A stretch of DNA of 56,874 bases from DATLGB01 sp035540675 (GCA_035540675.1 DATLGB010000156.1:1-56874), one strand, 5' to 3'. Counted from the first letter of the stretch, positions 37,953-47,472 are shown. Made by a program: numbers and translations. Notes: generated from the letters alone by a model not told the origin.

Positions 37953-38467
37953 GCCGCCCGCTGCGCATCGACCCGATCGCCGAGGCCAGGCGGCAGTGGG
38001 AGTCCCGCTGGCCGCAGGCGCCGACGGCGGCGATGGCCGCGGTCACGTCGATCATGCGCGCGCAGCAGGTGCTGCTGGCGCGCCTCAACGAGGTGCTGCG
38101 CCCGTTCGGGCTCACCTTCCCCCGCTACGAGGCGCTGATGCTGCTGCTGTTCAGCCGCGCCGGCGCGCTGCCGCTGGGCAAGGTCGGCGAGCGGCTGCAG
38201 GTGCACCGCACGAGCGTCACCAACATCGTCGACAAGCTCGAGGCCGACGGGCTCGTCCGGCGCGTCCCGCACGCCGAGGACCGGCGCGCGACGCTCGCCG
38301 AGATCACCGACGAGGGGCGGCGGGTGGCACGCGCCGCCACCGACGCGATGCACGCCGTCGCCTTCGGCATGGGCGCGCTCGGCGAGGCCGACCAGGACGC
38401 GCTGACCGACCTGCTGCGGGCGCTGCGCGCGGCGGCCGGGGACTTCGCGCTCGATCCCCCGCCCTGA
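37949..38467 (+). CDS. MarR-family transcriptional regulator
   Basis: A 172-residue winged-helix regulator: LARLNEVLRPFGLTFPRYEALMLL (helices 1-2), LPLGKVGERLQVHRTSVTNIVDKLEADGLVRRVPHAEDRRATLAEITDEGRRVA (HTH, wing with DRR), and a C-terminal dimerisation helix. MarR proteins usually repress adjacent genes until a small ligand binds. GTG 37949 overlaps the stop of the secreted hydrolase, so the pair is co-transcribed and the hydrolase may be part of its regulon. No clear operator was recognised upstream of 35826. Confidence 0.9.
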   Translation: MSRPLRIDPIAEARRQWESRWPQAPTAAMAAVTSIMRAQQVLLARLNEVLRPFGLTFPRYEALMLLLFSRAGALPLGKVGERLQVHRTSVTNIVDKLEADGLVRRVPHAEDRRATLAEITDEGRRVARAATDAMHAVAFGMGALGEADQDALTDLLRALRAAAGDFALDPPP

Positions 38468-38499
38468 CCGCCCGCGCCGCACCGGAATAGGGCCGGCTC

Positions 38500-38932
38500 A
38501 TGCCGCTCTCGACCGCCACGCTGAAGACGGTGCCGCTCCTGGCGTCGCTCAAGGACAAGGTGCTCAAGGCCCTCGCCCGCAGCATGCGCGAGCGCACCTA
38601 CGACGCGGGCGAGAACGTCGTGCAGGAGGGGCAGCGGCGGGATCGGGTTCTTCATGATCCTCGACGGGGCCGCCGACGTGCTGGTGCGCGGCGACCGGCG
38701 TGCCACCCTCGGTGCCGGCGACTTCTTCGGCGAGCTCGGGCTCCTGGACGAGCGTGCCGGGCGCTCGGCGACCGTCTGCGCCCGCGACGGGCTGCACACG
38801 GCGGCCATGACCTCCTGGGAGTTCAAGGGCTTCGTCCGCAATCACCCCGACGTGGCGTGGACGCTGCTGTGCACGATGGCCGCGCGGCTCGCGGATACCG
38901 AGCGCCACTACGCGCAGGCCGCCGGCGTCTGA
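38500..38932 (+). pseudogene. Frameshifted cyclic-nucleotide-binding (CRP/FNR-like) protein
   Basis: One cNMP-binding domain is split over two frames. The first part reads MPLSTATLKTVPLLASLKDKVLKALARSMRERTYDAGENVVQEG. The second resumes as IGFFMILDGAADVLVRGD and runs through DFFGELGLLDERAGRSATV to TERHYAQAAGV at 38932. The span of 433 bases is 3n+1. Removing one G from GGGG at 38628-38631 gives EGSGGIGFFMILDG, the exact family consensus, so the break is a single-base insertion in a G-run. With the frame restored it would be a 143-residue stand-alone cNMP domain without an HTH. A sequencing error is as likely as a real lesion. Confidence 0.8.
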
Positions 38933-39040
38933 GGCGCCCGCTCGTGTGACGGCGCGGCGCGGCGGGAACACCGCTTGTGCGCCGCGTGCTTCGCCTGCCA
39001 CAATGCGTGGACTTCCGACTATCTGCCGTCCAAGGAACCG

Positions 39041-40699
<1,659 letters not shown>

Positions 40700-40785
40700 G
40701 CCGCGCCGCGTGACGTTTCCCCAACCGGCCGTGTCACGTGGTTGAATCGCCCTGTCGTCTTACCTCCCGGAGGCTCGATCTTCAC

Positions 40786-41121
40786 ATGCGCAAGCTCCTC
40801 GTCCTGGCCGTCACGGCGCTGCTCGCCGGCGCGCTGGCCGCCACCGCCCTCGCCGCGACCAAGACGGTCAAGGTGGGCGACGACTGGTTCGTCCGGCCGG
40901 GCAAGCCGACGTCGGTCTCGGTGACCAAGAACACGACCGTCGTCTGGAAGTGGGTCGGCGACAAGCCCCACAACGTCACCGTCACCAAGGGCCCGGTGAA
41001 GTTCCGCTCCACGACGAAGGCGAGCGGCACCTACCGCAAGAAGGTCACCCGCGCCGGCACCTACACCCTCGTCTGCACCGTGCACGGCAGCAAGCAGAAG
41101 ATGACGCTGCGCGTCCGCTAG
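40786..41121 (+). CDS. Secreted cupredoxin (plastocyanin-like)
   Basis: A 111-residue exported protein with signal peptide MRKLLVLAVTALLAGALAATALA. The mature domain is a cupredoxin beta-sandwich: VKVGDDWFVRPGKPTSVSVTKNTTVVWKWVGDKPHNVTV carries the first copper histidine (KPHNV), and TYTLVCTVHGSKQKMTLRV carries Cys, His and Met of a type 1 copper site. It probably shuttles electrons or binds copper outside the membrane. ATG 40786 has CGGAGG upstream. It sits between the two mutase subunit genes but is closed by its own hairpin terminator, so it looks functionally unrelated to them. Confidence 0.83.
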   Translation: MRKLLVLAVTALLAGALAATALAATKTVKVGDDWFVRPGKPTSVSVTKNTTVVWKWVGDKPHNVTVTKGPVKFRSTTKASGTYRKKVTRAGTYTLVCTVHGSKQKMTLRVR

Positions 41122-41136
41122 CACCGCTTCACGGCA

Positions 41137-41167
41137 GCCCCGCCGCCGCCTCGCGCGGCGGCGGGGC
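41137..41167 (+). terminator. Terminator hairpin after the cupredoxin gene
   Basis: A 13-bp perfect stem, GCCCCGCCGCCGC (41137-41149) with GCGGCGGCGGGGC (41155-41167), and loop CTCGC. The next gene's -10 starts 4 bases later, so termination and re-initiation are packed together. Confidence 0.65.
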
Positions 41168-41170
41168 GCG

Positions 41171-41176
41171 TATCAT
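41171..41176 (+). promoter_or_regulatory. -10 element TATCAT (leaderless) for the B12-binding subunit
   Basis: TATCAT ends 6 bases before ATG 41183, directly behind the cupredoxin terminator. Confidence 0.45.
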
Positions 41177-41182
41177 GCGCCC

Positions 41183-41602
41183 ATGGCCTCCGAGCGCAAG
41201 ATCCGCGTCGTCGTCGCCAAGCCCGGCCTCGACGGGCACGACCGCGGTGCCAAGATCATCGCCCGCGCGCTGCGCGACGCCGGCATGGAGGTCATCTACA
41301 CCGGCCTGCACCAGACGCCCGAGCAGATCGTCGAGACCGCCCTGCAGGAGGACGCCGACGCCGTCGGGCTGTCCATCCTCTCCGGCGCCCACATGACGCT
41401 CGTCCCGCGCGTCGTCGAGCTGCTGCGCGAGCAGGAGGCGGGCGACATCGTCGTCGTCGTGGGCGGCACGATCCCGGCGCAGGACATCCCGGAGCTCAAG
41501 TCGCTCGGCGTCGCCGAGGTCTTCACCCCGGGCGCGCCGACCCAGGCGATCATCGACTTCCTCCGCGGCGCCGCCGGCGAGCAGCGCACCGCCGTTTCCT
41601 AG
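41183..41602 (+). CDS. icmB: Acyl-CoA mutase small (B12-binding) subunit
   Basis: A 139-residue cobalamin-binding protein. VVVAKPGLDGHDRGAKIIARAL carries the DxHxxG motif whose histidine ligates cobalt from below. ADAVGLSILSGAHMTLVPRVV and VVVGGTIPAQDIPELKSLGVAEVFTPG are the S-loop and the GG-containing nucleotide-tail loop of the B12 Rossmann fold. The length equals that of separate small subunits such as IcmB (about 136). Together with the 39041 protein it forms the split mutase. It has its own promoter and is followed by a copy of the GAACGTCCC palindrome. Confidence 0.88.
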   Translation: MASERKIRVVVAKPGLDGHDRGAKIIARALRDAGMEVIYTGLHQTPEQIVETALQEDADAVGLSILSGAHMTLVPRVVELLREQEAGDIVVVVGGTIPAQDIPELKSLGVAEVFTPGAPTQAIIDFLRGAAGEQRTAVS

Positions 41603-41612
41603 CATCCCGCCG

Positions 41613-41660
41613 CCGAACGTCCCGCAGTGCGGGCCCCAGCACGGACTCAGGGACGTTCGG
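41613..41660. terminator. Palindromic element, GAACGTCCC repeat copy 2
   Basis: CCGAACGTCCC (41613-41623) pairs with GGGACGTTCGG (41650-41660), with a smaller GTGC/GCAC pairing inside. It lies 10 bases after the small-subunit stop and before the etf promoter, so it is probably the terminator between the two units. Confidence 0.6.
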
Positions 41661-41675
41661 TGTTCCGCGGCGCCC

Positions 41676-41691
41676 GATTGACTCGTCAGTC
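41676..41691. promoter_or_regulatory. Operator-like palindrome 1 upstream of etfB
   Basis: GATTGACTCGTCAGTC: seven-base arms around TC with one mismatch. The centre is 24 bases from that of operator 2. The form resembles TetR-family operators of fatty-acid-degradation regulons. Confidence 0.55.
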
Positions 41692-41699
41692 AACGTCAC

Positions 41700-41715
41700 G
41701 ACTGACTCGTCAGTC
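41700..41715. promoter_or_regulatory. Operator-like palindrome 2 upstream of etfB
   Basis: GACTGACTCGTCAGTC: perfect seven-base arms around TC. It covers the candidate -35 (CTGACT, 41702-41707), so a bound repressor would exclude RNA polymerase. Confidence 0.6.
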
Positions 41716-41729
41716 AACTCGGGTAAGAT
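41702..41729 (+). promoter_or_regulatory. Candidate etfBA promoter
   Basis: CTGACT (41702-41707), a 16-base spacer and TAAGAT (41724-41729). The leader runs about 57 bases to an AGGAGA site at 41782-41787 and GTG 41793, so unlike many neighbours this mRNA has a proper leader. Confidence 0.5.
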
Positions 41730-41792
41730 CGGTGTCCGCGCACCCGCGAGCCGGGACGCGCACCGATCTGCGTCACGCGACAGGAGAAGCCA

Positions 41793-42578
41793 GTGAAGAT
41801 CTGCGTCCTGGTCAAAGAGGTGCCGGACGCCGCCGTCCAGAAGCGACTCGTGAACGGGCGCATGGACCGCGGCGGTGAGAAGAACCTCAACCCGTACGAC
41901 ACGCACGCCATCGAGGAGGCGGTGCGGATCAAGGAGGCGGGCGCGGTGTCCGTCGACGAGGTCGTCGCCGTGTCCATGGGCCCCGACTCCGCCGATCGCG
42001 CCATCCGCAAGGCGATCTCGCTCGGCGTCGACCGCGCGATCCACCTCTCCGACGAGGCGGTCGCCGGCTCCGACGTCGCCGCCACGGGCTACGCGCTGGC
42101 CAAGTGCCTCGAGCGCGAGAGCCCCGACCTCGTCCTGCTCGGCCAGCAGTCCGACGACGGCGAGTGCTACACGATCGGCGCCGTCGTGGCCGACCACCTG
42201 CGGATGCCGTCGCTGACGCAGGTGATCAAGCTCGACGTCTCCGAGAACGGGCTGCGCTGCGAGCGCCAGGCCGAGTACGGCTACGACACGGTCGAGGTCG
42301 GCATGCCGGCGGTCATCTCCGTCGGCGACGCGATCAACGAGCCGCGCTACCCGTCGCTGAAGGCGATCATGGGCGCCAAGAAGAAGCCGGTCGACAAGGT
42401 CACGATCGCCGACGTCGGCATCGAGCCCGACCGCGTCGGCGAAGCCGGGTCGAAGGCCCGCTGGTTCAACGCCGCCGCGCCGCCCGCCAAGGCCGCCGGC
42501 GAGATCATCGAGGATGAGGACACCAACGAGACGGTCGAGAAGATCGTCGCGTGGCTCGACGAGCGAAAGCTGATCTGA
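41793..42578 (+). CDS. etfB: Electron transfer flavoprotein beta subunit
   Basis: A 261-residue ETF beta subunit of normal length. MKICVLVKEVPDAAVQKRLVNG opens the fold. NPYDTHAIEEAVRIKE and GPDSADRAIRKAISLGVDRAIHLSD line the AMP site. DLVLLGQQSDDGECYTIGAVVADHL is the conserved ETF beta motif, and RQAEYGYDTVEVGMPAVISVGDAINEPRYPSLKAIMGAKKKP carries the recognition-loop region that docks to acyl-CoA dehydrogenases. With etfA (8 bases downstream) it accepts electrons from the dehydrogenases in the window. GTG start with AGGAGA. Controlled from the two-operator region upstream. Confidence 0.95.
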   Translation: MKICVLVKEVPDAAVQKRLVNGRMDRGGEKNLNPYDTHAIEEAVRIKEAGAVSVDEVVAVSMGPDSADRAIRKAISLGVDRAIHLSDEAVAGSDVAATGYALAKCLERESPDLVLLGQQSDDGECYTIGAVVADHLRMPSLTQVIKLDVSENGLRCERQAEYGYDTVEVGMPAVISVGDAINEPRYPSLKAIMGAKKKPVDKVTIADVGIEPDRVGEAGSKARWFNAAAPPAKAAGEIIEDEDTNETVEKIVAWLDERKLI

Positions 42579-42586
42579 GGAATCCG

Positions 42587-43555
42587 ATGCCCGACATCCT
42601 GGTCTACGCGCTGCACTACGAGGGCGCGATCAACAAGAACTCGCTCGGCGCCGTCTCCGAGGGTGCCCGCCTCGCGCAGCAGCTCGGCGGCGAGTGCCAC
42701 GCGATCCTGGTCGGCGAGTCCATCCCGGACGACCTCGCCGCCTCGCTCGGCGCCTACGGCGCGTCGAAGGTCTTCCGCGTCGAGGGCCCCGAGGGGCTCG
42801 CGCAGCCGGTCGTGGACGCCATGGAGGCGGTCATCCGCCAGGGCGGCCACGGCTACGCCGTGTTCGGCGGCGGCCTGCTCGGCTTCGAGATCGGCGCCGG
42901 CCTCGCCGCGCGCATGGGCGCCGGCGTCGTCATGGAGGTCACGAACGTCTTCGTCGAGGACGGCAAGCTCGTCTCCGAGCGCCCGATCCTCGGCGACTCG
43001 TCCGTGTCGCAGGTCCGCTACGAGGGCGACCTCGGCATCGTCATCGGCCGCCTCAACGCGTTCGAGGCGACCAAGGGCGAGGGCACGGCGGTCGTCGAGG
43101 ACGTCACGGTCGAGTTCCAGGAGTTCTCGACCCGCGCCAGGATGGTCGAGCGCGGCGAGCAGCGCGGCGCCGACGTCAACATCGAGGACGCCGAGATCCT
43201 CGTCGCCGGCGGCCGCGGCCTCGGCAAGGCCGAGGGCTTCGAGATGCTCGAGGAGCTCGCCTCGACCATGGGCGGCGCCGTCGCCGCCACGCGCGCCGTC
43301 GTCGACGCGGGGTGGTTCCCGTACGCCGGCCAGATCGGCCAGACGGGCAAGACCGTCGCGCCGAAGCTGTATCTCGCGGCCGGCATCTCGGGCGCGATCC
43401 AGCACAAGGTCGGCATGCAGGCCTCGGAGAACATCGTGGCGATCAACAAGGACTCCAACGCCCCGATCTTCGAGTTCTCCGACCTCGGCATCGTCGGCGA
43501 CCTCAACAAGATCGTCCCGAAGCTGACGGAGGCGGTGAAGGCCCGCAAGGGCTAG
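42587..43555 (+). CDS. etfA: Electron transfer flavoprotein alpha subunit
   Basis: A 322-residue ETF alpha subunit. The N-terminal half is the alpha/beta domain (MPDILVYALHYEGAINKNSLGAVSEG, YAVFGGGLLGFEIGAGLAARMGAG). The C-terminal FAD domain has LVAGGRGLGKAEGFEMLEELA, YAGQIGQTGKTVAPKLYLAAGISGAIQHKVGMQASENIVAINKDSNAPIFEFSDLGIVGD, the ETF alpha signature that holds FAD. It carries electrons to the quinone oxidoreductase encoded 5 bases downstream. ATG 42587, directly following etfB. Confidence 0.95.
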   Translation: MPDILVYALHYEGAINKNSLGAVSEGARLAQQLGGECHAILVGESIPDDLAASLGAYGASKVFRVEGPEGLAQPVVDAMEAVIRQGGHGYAVFGGGLLGFEIGAGLAARMGAGVVMEVTNVFVEDGKLVSERPILGDSSVSQVRYEGDLGIVIGRLNAFEATKGEGTAVVEDVTVEFQEFSTRARMVERGEQRGADVNIEDAEILVAGGRGLGKAEGFEMLEELASTMGGAVAATRAVVDAGWFPYAGQIGQTGKTVAPKLYLAAGISGAIQHKVGMQASENIVAINKDSNAPIFEFSDLGIVGDLNKIVPKLTEAVKARKG

Positions 43556-43560
43556 CTCCC

Positions 43561-45297
43561 ATGGCCGGTTCCAACGGAAGAGTCGCTCCGCTCGACTTCC
43601 CGCCGCCGGTGAACCCCCGCGAGGAGTTCATCAAGCGCGAGGTCGACCCGGAGGACGAGGTCATCGAGGTGGGCGTGGCGATCGTCGGCGGCGGGACCGC
43701 CGGCCTCGCCACCGCCAACCGCCTCCTGCAGCTCCTGTCCGACGACCCGGAGCTGATGGAGAGCCTCGGCGAGGTGCCGGTGGCGATCATCGAGAAGGCC
43801 AAGACCTGCGGCGGGCACAACCTGTCCGGCGCGGTCATGCGTCCCGGGCCGCTCGAGGAGCTGTTCCCGGAGTTCACGCGCGAGGACTGGCGCAAGGCGG
43901 GCTTCGCCTTCGGCGAGGTGACCAAGGAGGCGGTGTACATGCTGCCGACCGCCAAGCGCGCCCTGCGCATCCCGCCCCCGCCGCCGTTCAAGAACCACGG
44001 CAACGAGGTCGTGTCCGTGGCCGCCATGGCTCGCTTCCAGCAGGAGCGCGCCGAGGAGGGCGGCGCCTACGTCCTGACCGAGACCTCCGCGACGCAGCTG
44101 CTCGTGGAGGACGGCCGCGTGCGCGGCGTGCGCACGGGCGACAAGGGCCGCGGCAAGGACGGCCAGCCGCTCGGCAACTTCGAGCCGGGCACCGACGTCG
44201 TCGCCAAGCACACCGTGCTGGCGGAGGGCTGCTGGGGCCACCTGACAGGCGCGGCGATCAAGGAGTTCGAGCTCGGCGCCGACCGCGAGCCGCAGGTCTG
44301 GGAGCTCGGGGTCAAGGAGGTCTGGAAGGTCCCCAAGCCGCTGGACCGCATCATTCACACGATCGGCCCATGGCCGCTGAAGCTGTCGGCCAAGTACGGC
44401 CAGATCGGCGGCACGTGGATCTACCCGATGCGCAACGAGAAGACCGGGGAGGACCTGGTCTCCATCGGCTTCGTGGTGGACCTCGAGTACGCCGACGCGA
44501 CCACGTCGGCCCACGACCTGCTGCAGCTGTTCAAGCTGCACCCGCTGGTCCGCAAGATCCTCGAGGGCGGCGAGCGCGTGGCCTGGGGCGCGAAGGCGCT
44601 TCCCGGCGGCGGCTACTGGTCGATGCCCAAGCTCACGATGCCGGGCGCGCTGCTGGTCGGCGACTCCGCGGGCATGGTCGACACCGTGGCGCTCAAGGGC
44701 GTCCACCACTGCATCAAGTCGGGGATCCTGGCCGGCGAGGCGATCTACAACGCGCTCAAGGCAGGCTCGAGCGACCTGTCGTCGTACGAGACGGCGGTCG
44801 AGGAGTCCTCCATCGGCAAGGAGCTCTACCAGGTCCGCAACACCCGGCAGCCGTTCTCGAAGGGCTTCATCCAGGGCGGCCCGATCGTCAACCTGGCGAT
44901 CGCCACCAAGGGCAAGCTCCCGCCGGGCAAGCTGTCGTGGCACCGCAACGACGCCCGCGAGGTGTTCGTCGGCGACACGTACAAGCGCTATCCCAAGCCG
45001 GACGGCAAGTACACGTTCGACAAGCTGTCGAGCGTCTTCATCACGGGCAACGCGACCCGCGACGACGCGCCGAACCACATCCGCGTCCAGAAGAACGTCC
45101 CGCGCGAGGTCGCCGAGACGTGGAAGTGGATGTGCCCGGCCGGCGTGTACGAGATCCCCGACGACGCGCCCGAGGAGGGTCACGTCGACGTGATCGTCAA
45201 CTACACGAACTGCGTGCAGTGCGGCGCGATCACGGCGAAGGGCGGGCGGCTCACGACGCCCGAGGGCGGCGACGGGCCGCTGTACCAGATCACCTGA
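43561..45297 (+). CDS. ETF-quinone oxidoreductase (ETF dehydrogenase), variant Fe-S site
   Basis: A 578-residue flavoprotein. The N-terminal FAD site is VGVAIVGGGTAGLATANRLL. KTCGGHNLSGAVMRPGPLEELFP is typical of the family, as is LLVGDSAGMVDTVALKGVHHCIKSGILAGEAIYNAL. The C-terminus carries the cluster region: CPAGVYE (C525), then NCVQCGAITAKGG with C551 and C554, and ending PEGGDGPLYQIT. The fourth cysteine of the usual CxxC-xx-C ladder is isoleucine (I557), so the 4Fe-4S cluster has only three obvious ligands. It passes electrons from ETF to membrane quinone. Last gene of the etf operon. Confidence 0.92.
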   Translation: MAGSNGRVAPLDFPPPVNPREEFIKREVDPEDEVIEVGVAIVGGGTAGLATANRLLQLLSDDPELMESLGEVPVAIIEKAKTCGGHNLSGAVMRPGPLEELFPEFTREDWRKAGFAFGEVTKEAVYMLPTAKRALRIPPPPPFKNHGNEVVSVAAMARFQQERAEEGGAYVLTETSATQLLVEDGRVRGVRTGDKGRGKDGQPLGNFEPGTDVVAKHTVLAEGCWGHLTGAAIKEFELGADREPQVWELGVKEVWKVPKPLDRIIHTIGPWPLKLSAKYGQIGGTWIYPMRNEKTGEDLVSIGFVVDLEYADATTSAHDLLQLFKLHPLVRKILEGGERVAWGAKALPGGGYWSMPKLTMPGALLVGDSAGMVDTVALKGVHHCIKSGILAGEAIYNALKAGSSDLSSYETAVEESSIGKELYQVRNTRQPFSKGFIQGGPIVNLAIATKGKLPPGKLSWHRNDAREVFVGDTYKRYPKPDGKYTFDKLSSVFITGNATRDDAPNHIRVQKNVPREVAETWKWMCPAGVYEIPDDAPEEGHVDVIVNYTNCVQCGAITAKGGRLTTPEGGDGPLYQIT

Positions 45298-45312
45298 GTG
45301 ACGTCGCACGAA

Positions 45313-45369
45313 GGTCGCCGGCCGCGCGACCGCCGGATTGCACCCCGGCGGTCGCGCGTACCGGCGACC
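45313..45369 (+). terminator. Long composite hairpin after the etf operon
   Basis: An inner 14-bp perfect stem, CGCGCGACCGCCGG (45323-45336) with CCGGCGGTCGCGCG (45345-45358), sits on an outer 9-bp stem, GGTCGCCGG (45313-45321) with CCGGCGACC (45361-45369). It is by far the most stable structure in this gap and the likely operon terminator. The rest of the gap up to 45441 shows nothing recognised. Confidence 0.6.
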
Positions 45370-45441
45370 GGAGGGCGAAACCCATATCCGGAGCCCCAAG
45401 CAGCCGCAACTCCATGCCTTGGCAGGCGTTCATTGGGTCCC

Positions 45442-46179
45442 ATGCGCATCCGCCGCGCCCTCATCCTCCTGCCCGTCCTCGCGGCCCTCGCCCTCCCCTC
45501 GGCCGCCGACGCCCGCACCGCGTCGGCCCGCATCACCGCCTGCACCGCGGCGCCCGCGCTGGCCGACCGCAAGGCCTCCTTCGAGGGCGAGATGGTCGCG
45601 ATCCCGGGAGCCGTGCGCATGCAGATGCGCTTCACGCTGCAGGCGCGGGGGCGCAGGGGCACGTGGGCGCGCGTCAACGCCCCGGCGTTCGGCGCGTGGC
45701 TGACGTCGGAGCCGGGCAAGGCCGGCTTCGTCTACGAGAAGACGATCGCCAACCTGATCGCCCCGGCGCGCTACCGGGCGCTCGTGCACTTCCGCTGGCT
45801 GGCGGCCACCGGCACCGTGATCGCCCGCGAGAGGCGCGTCACCCGCTCCTGCCGGCAGCCGGACCAGCGGCCCGACCTGCGCGCGCTCGACCTCGTCGCG
45901 CGCTCGGGCGTCGATGCGGGCACGCTGCGCTACGGGATCAGCCTGCGCAACAGCGGCCGGACGGGCGCGGGCAGCTTCGTCGTCACCGTGGCGCCCGCGG
46001 GACGCGAGGCGGTGGCGCAGCGCGTCTACGGCCTGGCGGCCGGCGAGCGCACGCTCGTGTGGGTGGAGGCGCCGGCGTGCTCGCCGGGGTCGCAGGTGAC
46101 GGTGCGAGTGGACGCGACGAACGAGGTCGACGAGGCGCGGGAGGCCAACGGCACCGCCTCGTTCACCTGTCCGGTCTGA
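45442..46179 (+). CDS. Secreted protein with CARDB-like domain
   Basis: A 245-residue exported protein with signal peptide MRIRRALILLPVLAALALPSAADA. The C-terminal about 100 residues, DLRALDLVARSGVDAGTLRYGISLRNSGRTGAGSFVVTV to VRVDATNEVDEAREANGTASFTC, follow the CARDB Ig-like pattern (adhesion-type beta-sandwich). The N-terminal 130 residues are an undefined beta-rich part with two cysteines. No enzyme motif. Probably on the surface or in the extracellular space; function unknown. Confidence 0.75.
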   Translation: MRIRRALILLPVLAALALPSAADARTASARITACTAAPALADRKASFEGEMVAIPGAVRMQMRFTLQARGRRGTWARVNAPAFGAWLTSEPGKAGFVYEKTIANLIAPARYRALVHFRWLAATGTVIARERRVTRSCRQPDQRPDLRALDLVARSGVDAGTLRYGISLRNSGRTGAGSFVVTVAPAGREAVAQRVYGLAAGERTLVWVEAPACSPGSQVTVRVDATNEVDEAREANGTASFTCPV

Positions 46180-46192
46180 GCGGCGCCACCGC

Positions 46193-46198
46193 TAGACT
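46193..46198 (+). promoter_or_regulatory. -10 element TAGACT for rpmE
   Basis: TAGACT ends 10 bases before ATG 46209, giving a leader of only a few bases. Confidence 0.45.
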
Positions 46199-46208
46199 CC
46201 TCGGTCCG

Positions 46209-46430
46209 ATGAAGACCGAGATCCATCCCGAGTACGTCGAGGCACACGTCCGCTGCACGTGCGGCAACGAGTTCACGACGCGCTCCACGAAGAGCGAGAT
46301 CAACGTCGAGATCTGCTCGAACTGCCACCCGTTCTACACGGGCCGGCAGAAGCTCGTGGACACCGGCGGCCGGGTGGAGCGCTTCCAGCGCCGGGCCGCC
46401 AAGCGCAAGGCTGAGGGCGCGGCCCGCTAG
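46209..46430 (+). CDS. rpmE: Ribosomal protein L31 (zinc-binding form)
   Basis: A 73-residue L31. MKTEIHPEYVEAHVRCTCGNEFTTRST is the conserved start, and VEICSNCHPFYTGRQKLVDTGGRVERFQRR the core. Cysteines 16, 18, 36 and 39 make the zinc site, so this is the C+ form. It joins the two ribosomal subunits. It begins the conserved rpmE-prfA-prmC order of actinobacteria. Confidence 0.96.
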   Translation: MKTEIHPEYVEAHVRCTCGNEFTTRSTKSEINVEICSNCHPFYTGRQKLVDTGGRVERFQRRAAKRKAEGAAR

Positions 46431-46458
46431 GGCCCGCCCCTCTCCGGCGCTGTCGGAC

Positions 46459-47472
46459 ATGGCCGAGGCCACCGAGACGCGTCTCCCCGACGGCGCCCTG
46501 ATGGCGCAGCGTGATGCCCCCGTGGGCGGCCAGGCCGTCCTCGAGGGCGTCATGATGCGCGGCGTCCGCACCTGGGCGGTCGCGGTGCGCAAGCCGCTGC
46601 CCGAGGACCTGTCCGACGAGGGCGAGGTCGATCCCGAGAAGGGCGCCCACGGCGAGATCGAGCTCGAGGTCTTCCCGCTCGAGTCGTGGACGAAGCGCAA
46701 GCGCGTCTACCGCCTGCCGATCGTCCGCGGCGTCGTCGCGCTGGCGGAGTCGCTGGCGATCGGCTTCCGGGCGCTCTCCATCTCGGCCAACGCCCAGCTG
46801 CCCGAGGACGAGGAGCCGATCTCCAGCGGCATGTGGGCGGGCACCGTGGTCGCCGCGCTGGCGCTCGCGATCGGCCTGTTCTTCGTCATCCCGGTCGCGC
46901 TGACGAGCCTGATCAAGGACCAGCTCAACTCGTCCGTCCTGTTCTGGCTGGTCGAGGGCGTCGTCCGCACCGCGATCTTCCTCGGCTACCTGTGGCTGCT
47001 GTCGCGCCTGCGCGACCTGCGCCGGGTGTTCGAGTACCACGGCGCCGAGCACAAGGTGATCGCCTGCTACGAGGCGCAGGACGAGCTCGTCCCGGAGCGC
47101 GCGGCGCTCTACAGCCGTCTGCACCCGCGCTGCGGCACGAGCTTCCTGCTGATCGTGATGATCGTGGCGATCTTCGTCTTCGCGCCGATCGGGCTGCCCG
47201 CGTGGTACTGGCTGGTCGCGACGCGCATCCTCGGCGTGCCGCTGATCGCCGGCATCTCGTTCGAGATCATCAAGTTCGCCGGCCGCAACCGGCGCCGCCG
47301 CTGGGTGCGGACCCTCATGTGGCCCGGGCTCCAGCTGCAGAAGCTCACCACGCGCGATCCCGACCGCGAGCAGCTCGAGGTCGCGATCGCCGCGATGCAG
47401 GCCGTCCTCGACCGCGAGGACCCGCGCAACGCGACGGCCGAGGACCGCGTGGGCATGGAAGTCGTGGCCTAG
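46459..47472 (+). CDS. DUF1385 membrane protein
   Basis: A 337-residue DUF1385 protein: VGGQAVLEGVMMRGVRTWAVAVRKP at the N-terminus, then RLPIVRGVVALAESLAIGFRALSISA. Four transmembrane helices follow (for example GTVVAALALAIGLFFVIPVAL and SFLLIVMIVAIFVFAPIGL), with YHGAEHKVIACYEAQDEL and LHPRCGTSFLL between, the latter two histidine-rich family signatures. DUF1385 genes often lie between rpmE and prfA in Firmicutes and some actinobacteria; the function is not established. ATG 46459, 28 bases after rpmE. Confidence 0.9.
   Translation: MAEATETRLPDGALMAQRDAPVGGQAVLEGVMMRGVRTWAVAVRKPLPEDLSDEGEVDPEKGAHGEIELEVFPLESWTKRKRVYRLPIVRGVVALAESLAIGFRALSISANAQLPEDEEPISSGMWAGTVVAALALAIGLFFVIPVALTSLIKDQLNSSVLFWLVEGVVRTAIFLGYLWLLSRLRDLRRVFEYHGAEHKVIACYEAQDELVPERAALYSRLHPRCGTSFLLIVMIVAIFVFAPIGLPAWYWLVATRILGVPLIAGISFEIIKFAGRNRRRRWVRTLMWPGLQLQKLTTRDPDREQLEVAIAAMQAVLDREDPRNATAEDRVGMEVVA

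Noticed and set aside
38975..39040. Upstream start for the mutase large subunit giving a 22-residue Cys-rich head
   Set aside because: The added residues are not family-like, and an AAGGAA site lies just before ATG 39041.
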